This document shows, piece by piece, positions 61,331 through 64,000 of a stretch of 64,000 nucleotides of DNA. A program made the position numbers and the translations under genes. Within the stretch, counting starts at the first letter, position 1. The number at the start of each line of letters is the position of its first letter. The notes under the pieces were generated by a model. It had not been told where the DNA came from. It worked only from the letters and a program-made list of their open reading frames with translations, and did no database searches. Origin of the DNA: Carettochelys insculpta (Eukaryota; Chordata; Testudines; Carettochelyidae); assembly GCF_033958435.1 (NCBI RefSeq), contig NC_134138.1, positions 177,614,798 through 177,678,797 of the forward strand. Reading direction: 5' to 3'.

Positions 61331-62650
61331 CGTGATCGACTCTGGTCCAAGACTGTGGCTTCCACGTGTTACTGCATGACAAATAAATGCTAATATTAAT
61401 TCCTATGATTAGGGCTTTTTTGTTCTATTTAGTTTCTGTATTGTTAATTACTCGCTTGAATATTAATGTCCATCTGCATTTCATGGCAGTAAAATCATGA
61501 ATCAAGTTACTGAACTCTGTCTGCTTTAGTGGAGAATAGTAAGATCAGTCCTCAGAAAAGGCTTTTAAAATTTTTTGAAATTCTGTGATTTGGTTCTCCA
61601 CAGGAAGCCTGTAAACACTTAATGGAGTCAGAATGGATGCAAAGAATGCAGTCTGGAAAGGGAAAGCTACAGCCTAAGAGAGGTGCTTTCAAATACCATT
61701 ATTAATATGTTACTCAGGAAGAGAGAGAGAGATGCCATCACACCAGAATCACTGCACACTTGGTTTAAAAAGGGGATTGGAGGTGCAAAGGAAGGAAAAC
61801 TACATCTGTCTTGCAACCCCTTCACCCTCCACCAAAGGGAGAGCAGAATTTCTTTTGTTCTTCTCGCCACTTGTAGTAATCCTTAGATATTATTTTATGA
61901 TAAAAAAAAAGGAGTTGCCTAAAGAAATCTTTTGCATAATTCCACTATCTATACTTATTTATTATTGTACCTGGAAGCCCCTGTCATGGTTCAGGACCCT
62001 GATGGTGCACATAGACAGACCCTGTCCCAGTGAGTTTATAGTCTGAGTAACACAATAAGTATATCCTGACACAGCAGACACACATTTCTTTGGAGTTCTC
62101 TCACACTCCTGCATCTCTAATGGCTTAGAACTGCTGACCTAACAGGTTCGCTTCAAGGCTTACCTATTTGAATGTACAGTAGAGGATGGCATGGCTGCTG
62201 TAATCCAGATTCAGCTGACGGCTGGCTAATATGAAATATAGTTAGGAGTTGGGGAAAGAATAGTGCTGCTGCACTTTGATTGACACCAGAACTTTTCCTT
62301 CTTGTTTTTTTTTCTCAATTTTTTGCAAAGATGCTCAAAGCTCCAGATAAGGGTTCTCCGGTGTGAAGCTTTAAATTTAATTAAATTAAATAAAACTAGC
62401 TTCTCCTTTCTCTCTAGTCTTGCTCACCCACAACTAATCTGTACACCTCCTAATCTGCGTAGGAAAGAGTGCCTCTCACTTTCTCGTTTCTCAGGAAAGA
62501 AGTGTCCTGAGAATGTTGCAGTGCAGCCTCAGAGTAAATTTTGCTACTATTTTTATAAATTATGCTATGCTACATTTCCGCAAGGATCAAAAACAGCATC
62601 CAACAAGGATTAGAGAAAAAATGGTGTGGTTTGTTGTGTGTGTGTATTAA

Positions 62651-62681
<31 letters not shown>

Positions 62682-63340
62682 TAAACTTAACTTGTCTGCT
62701 GCAGGACATAAGTCAGTCGCTATCAGAGACACGACTCAAGTTGCCTGAGGTGAGCTGTTCCATAAATACTTACTACATTGGCTTTCTGCTTGGTATTTAT
62801 TCTGACCTTACAGAGGCAAAACTCCCATGAACTTCCTATGAAATTTTGCTTGATTTAAAATTTTCGTGGGAGATTTTACTTCAGTCAGCATCAAGAGGAA
62901 AACACTTGAAATCCCAAGTGAAATGTGAATAAGGAGTACCAGATTTGCCCCATGAAAATGACAGATGAAATTCCACATTGAAGAATGCACAGTAGTGGAG
63001 CTTGGAAAAAAGAATCCTGCCTATCTACGCAATGATATATGTGTGCTTGTGTGTGTGTATACACACACAATTATATGGATCTAGTATACAGTTTAGAAAT
63101 GTTCTGTGTCTCTCTCTCTGTCCATCTCTGTGAGTCCATTTATTCAAGAACTCCTGAACGGTTAGAGCTAGGACTGCAAAATTCAGCATGCAGCTTCCTT
63201 TTATCAGAACTCAAAGCAAGGACAGGGTTTGGCTGCACCTGGACAATGGGTTGTGCCTGAAAGCTGATTGTTTCTCATTAAGCAGAAAGTGAGAGGTCTG
63301 ACAGCAGGGATGGTTATGCTCTGGAATGACCCCAGGGAGG
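61331..63340 (-). other. CNTNAP2 intron stretch with microsatellites
   Basis: AT-rich DNA, with (ATT)n at 62650-62677 and a TG/CA stretch at 63036-63070. No supported gene. Confidence 0.4.
62650..62677 (+). repeat. (ATT)9 microsatellite
   Basis: About nine ATT units without interruption. Confidence 0.9.
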
Positions 63341-63379
63341 CAGTAAATGTTGGAGATAGCTATACTGCACAGTGTCCCT

Positions 63380-64000
63380 AGGGGGTCAGCTGCACCTGTA
63401 AGACCGTGGCAAGCTGGGGTTGGGGCTCTGCCTGCTTCAGACCACAAGCCACAGGCAAATTTCCCTCCCCCACCCCATTGCCAGAACCCAAACCACTTCC
63501 CCCACAACCACAGCCCTTGGTCTCAACACCGCATAGATGCTGGGGAGGGGAAGCCTAGTCAGGTAGCACAGCCCCTGCTGGCATAGCCCACCTACACTCC
63601 AGCCAGGCACACAGCCCCTCTGGCCTGGGGATCAGCTGCTTGCCGGGTAACACAAGCACTGTCACTGTGATCCCACCCCTCAGACACCAGCTGCTGGCCA
63701 GCCAGTGCTGCCCTGAGTCCCCTGCCCCACTCCCAACCCTCTCCCCGACTGCTACCTCCCCCACCCCTACCCTGACTCCTGTGCCCCCACAACTCCCAGT
63801 CCCCCAGCCCTAATCCTACATCCACCACCCTCCACCCTGAGCCATCAACCACTCCCCCCCGACTCCTGCATCCTACCCCCTCCTCATACCGCATCCTCCC
63901 ATGCTGTGCTAAGTCTCCCTACCCCTCTCAACCCCCTGGCCTGATTCCTTCACCCCCAAGCCCTACTCCGAGCCCCCCACCCCCCTGACCTGACTCCTGC
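63380..64000. repeat. C-rich degenerate repeat tract
   Basis: The plus strand is very C-rich. The words CCTGACTCCTG, GACTCCTGCATCC and CCCCCACCCC recur irregularly, notably from about 63715 to the end. Open frames across it are compositional. The tract runs off the window. Confidence 0.45.

Overview
The window looks like vertebrate nuclear DNA, most likely from a turtle (Testudines), possibly another non-avian sauropsid. Two things point there. The repeats are of reptilian type: CR1 LINEs ending in the reptile/bird CR1 tail, Penelope-like elements, PIF/Harbinger elements and many foldback MITEs. The only host gene found is split into small exons with GT-AG introns and long, repeat-filled introns. 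No prokaryotic features, tRNA or rRNA genes, or CRISPR arrays were seen. The species is not resolved.

The host gene lies on the minus strand. Four coding exons, in transcript order 58255-58085, 30340-30122, 27300-27064 and 7487-7242, encode a contiguous piece of a contactin-associated protein (Caspr/CNTNAP family). It runs from the start of the third laminin G domain through the second EGF domain into the fourth laminin G domain. The sequence best fits CNTNAP2 (Caspr2), a neuronal type I membrane adhesion protein. All four exons are phase 1 at both ends, so they join in frame. Everything else in the window is intronic.

The introns hold many mobile elements. From left to right: a complete-looking PIF/Harbinger element (80-4201) with a Myb/SANT-like ORF and a convergent HARBI1-type transposase, both broken; a 711-bp non-autonomous relative (9430-10140); foldback MITEs at 15, 16 and 22 kb; a hAT relic (17 kb); LTR-like units (18-21 kb); CR1 pieces; a Tigger/pogo-like element (27.7 kb); and a foldback MITE with an AT core (28.2 kb). 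At 33741-42844 a second Harbinger element was hit by two CR1 insertions, a 578-bp 3' fragment and a nearly full-length 4.6-kb CR1 with an intact ORF1 and a twice-frameshifted ORF2. Next come a Penelope-like element with RT and GIY-YIG domains and 12-bp target-site duplications (43154-44830), a 106-bp-arm foldback (45621-45947), two more Penelope-like insertions with inverted internal structure (46997-47322, 51721-51836), a gag-type zinc-knuckle relic (50.6 kb), two more non-autonomous Harbinger copies (54387-55068, 58856-59566), and more foldback MITEs around the 58-kb exon.

No clear novel functional gene system was found. The most interesting signals are in the mobile elements: a Harbinger family with 3-bp target duplications that do not follow the usual TWA preference; hammerhead-ribozyme-like cores and inverted termini in the Penelope-like insertions; several MITE families sharing one short terminal repeat but with unrelated interiors; and a perfect 26-bp hairpin. 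Boundaries and percent identities were worked out by eye, and family names rest on remembered hallmarks rather than database searches.
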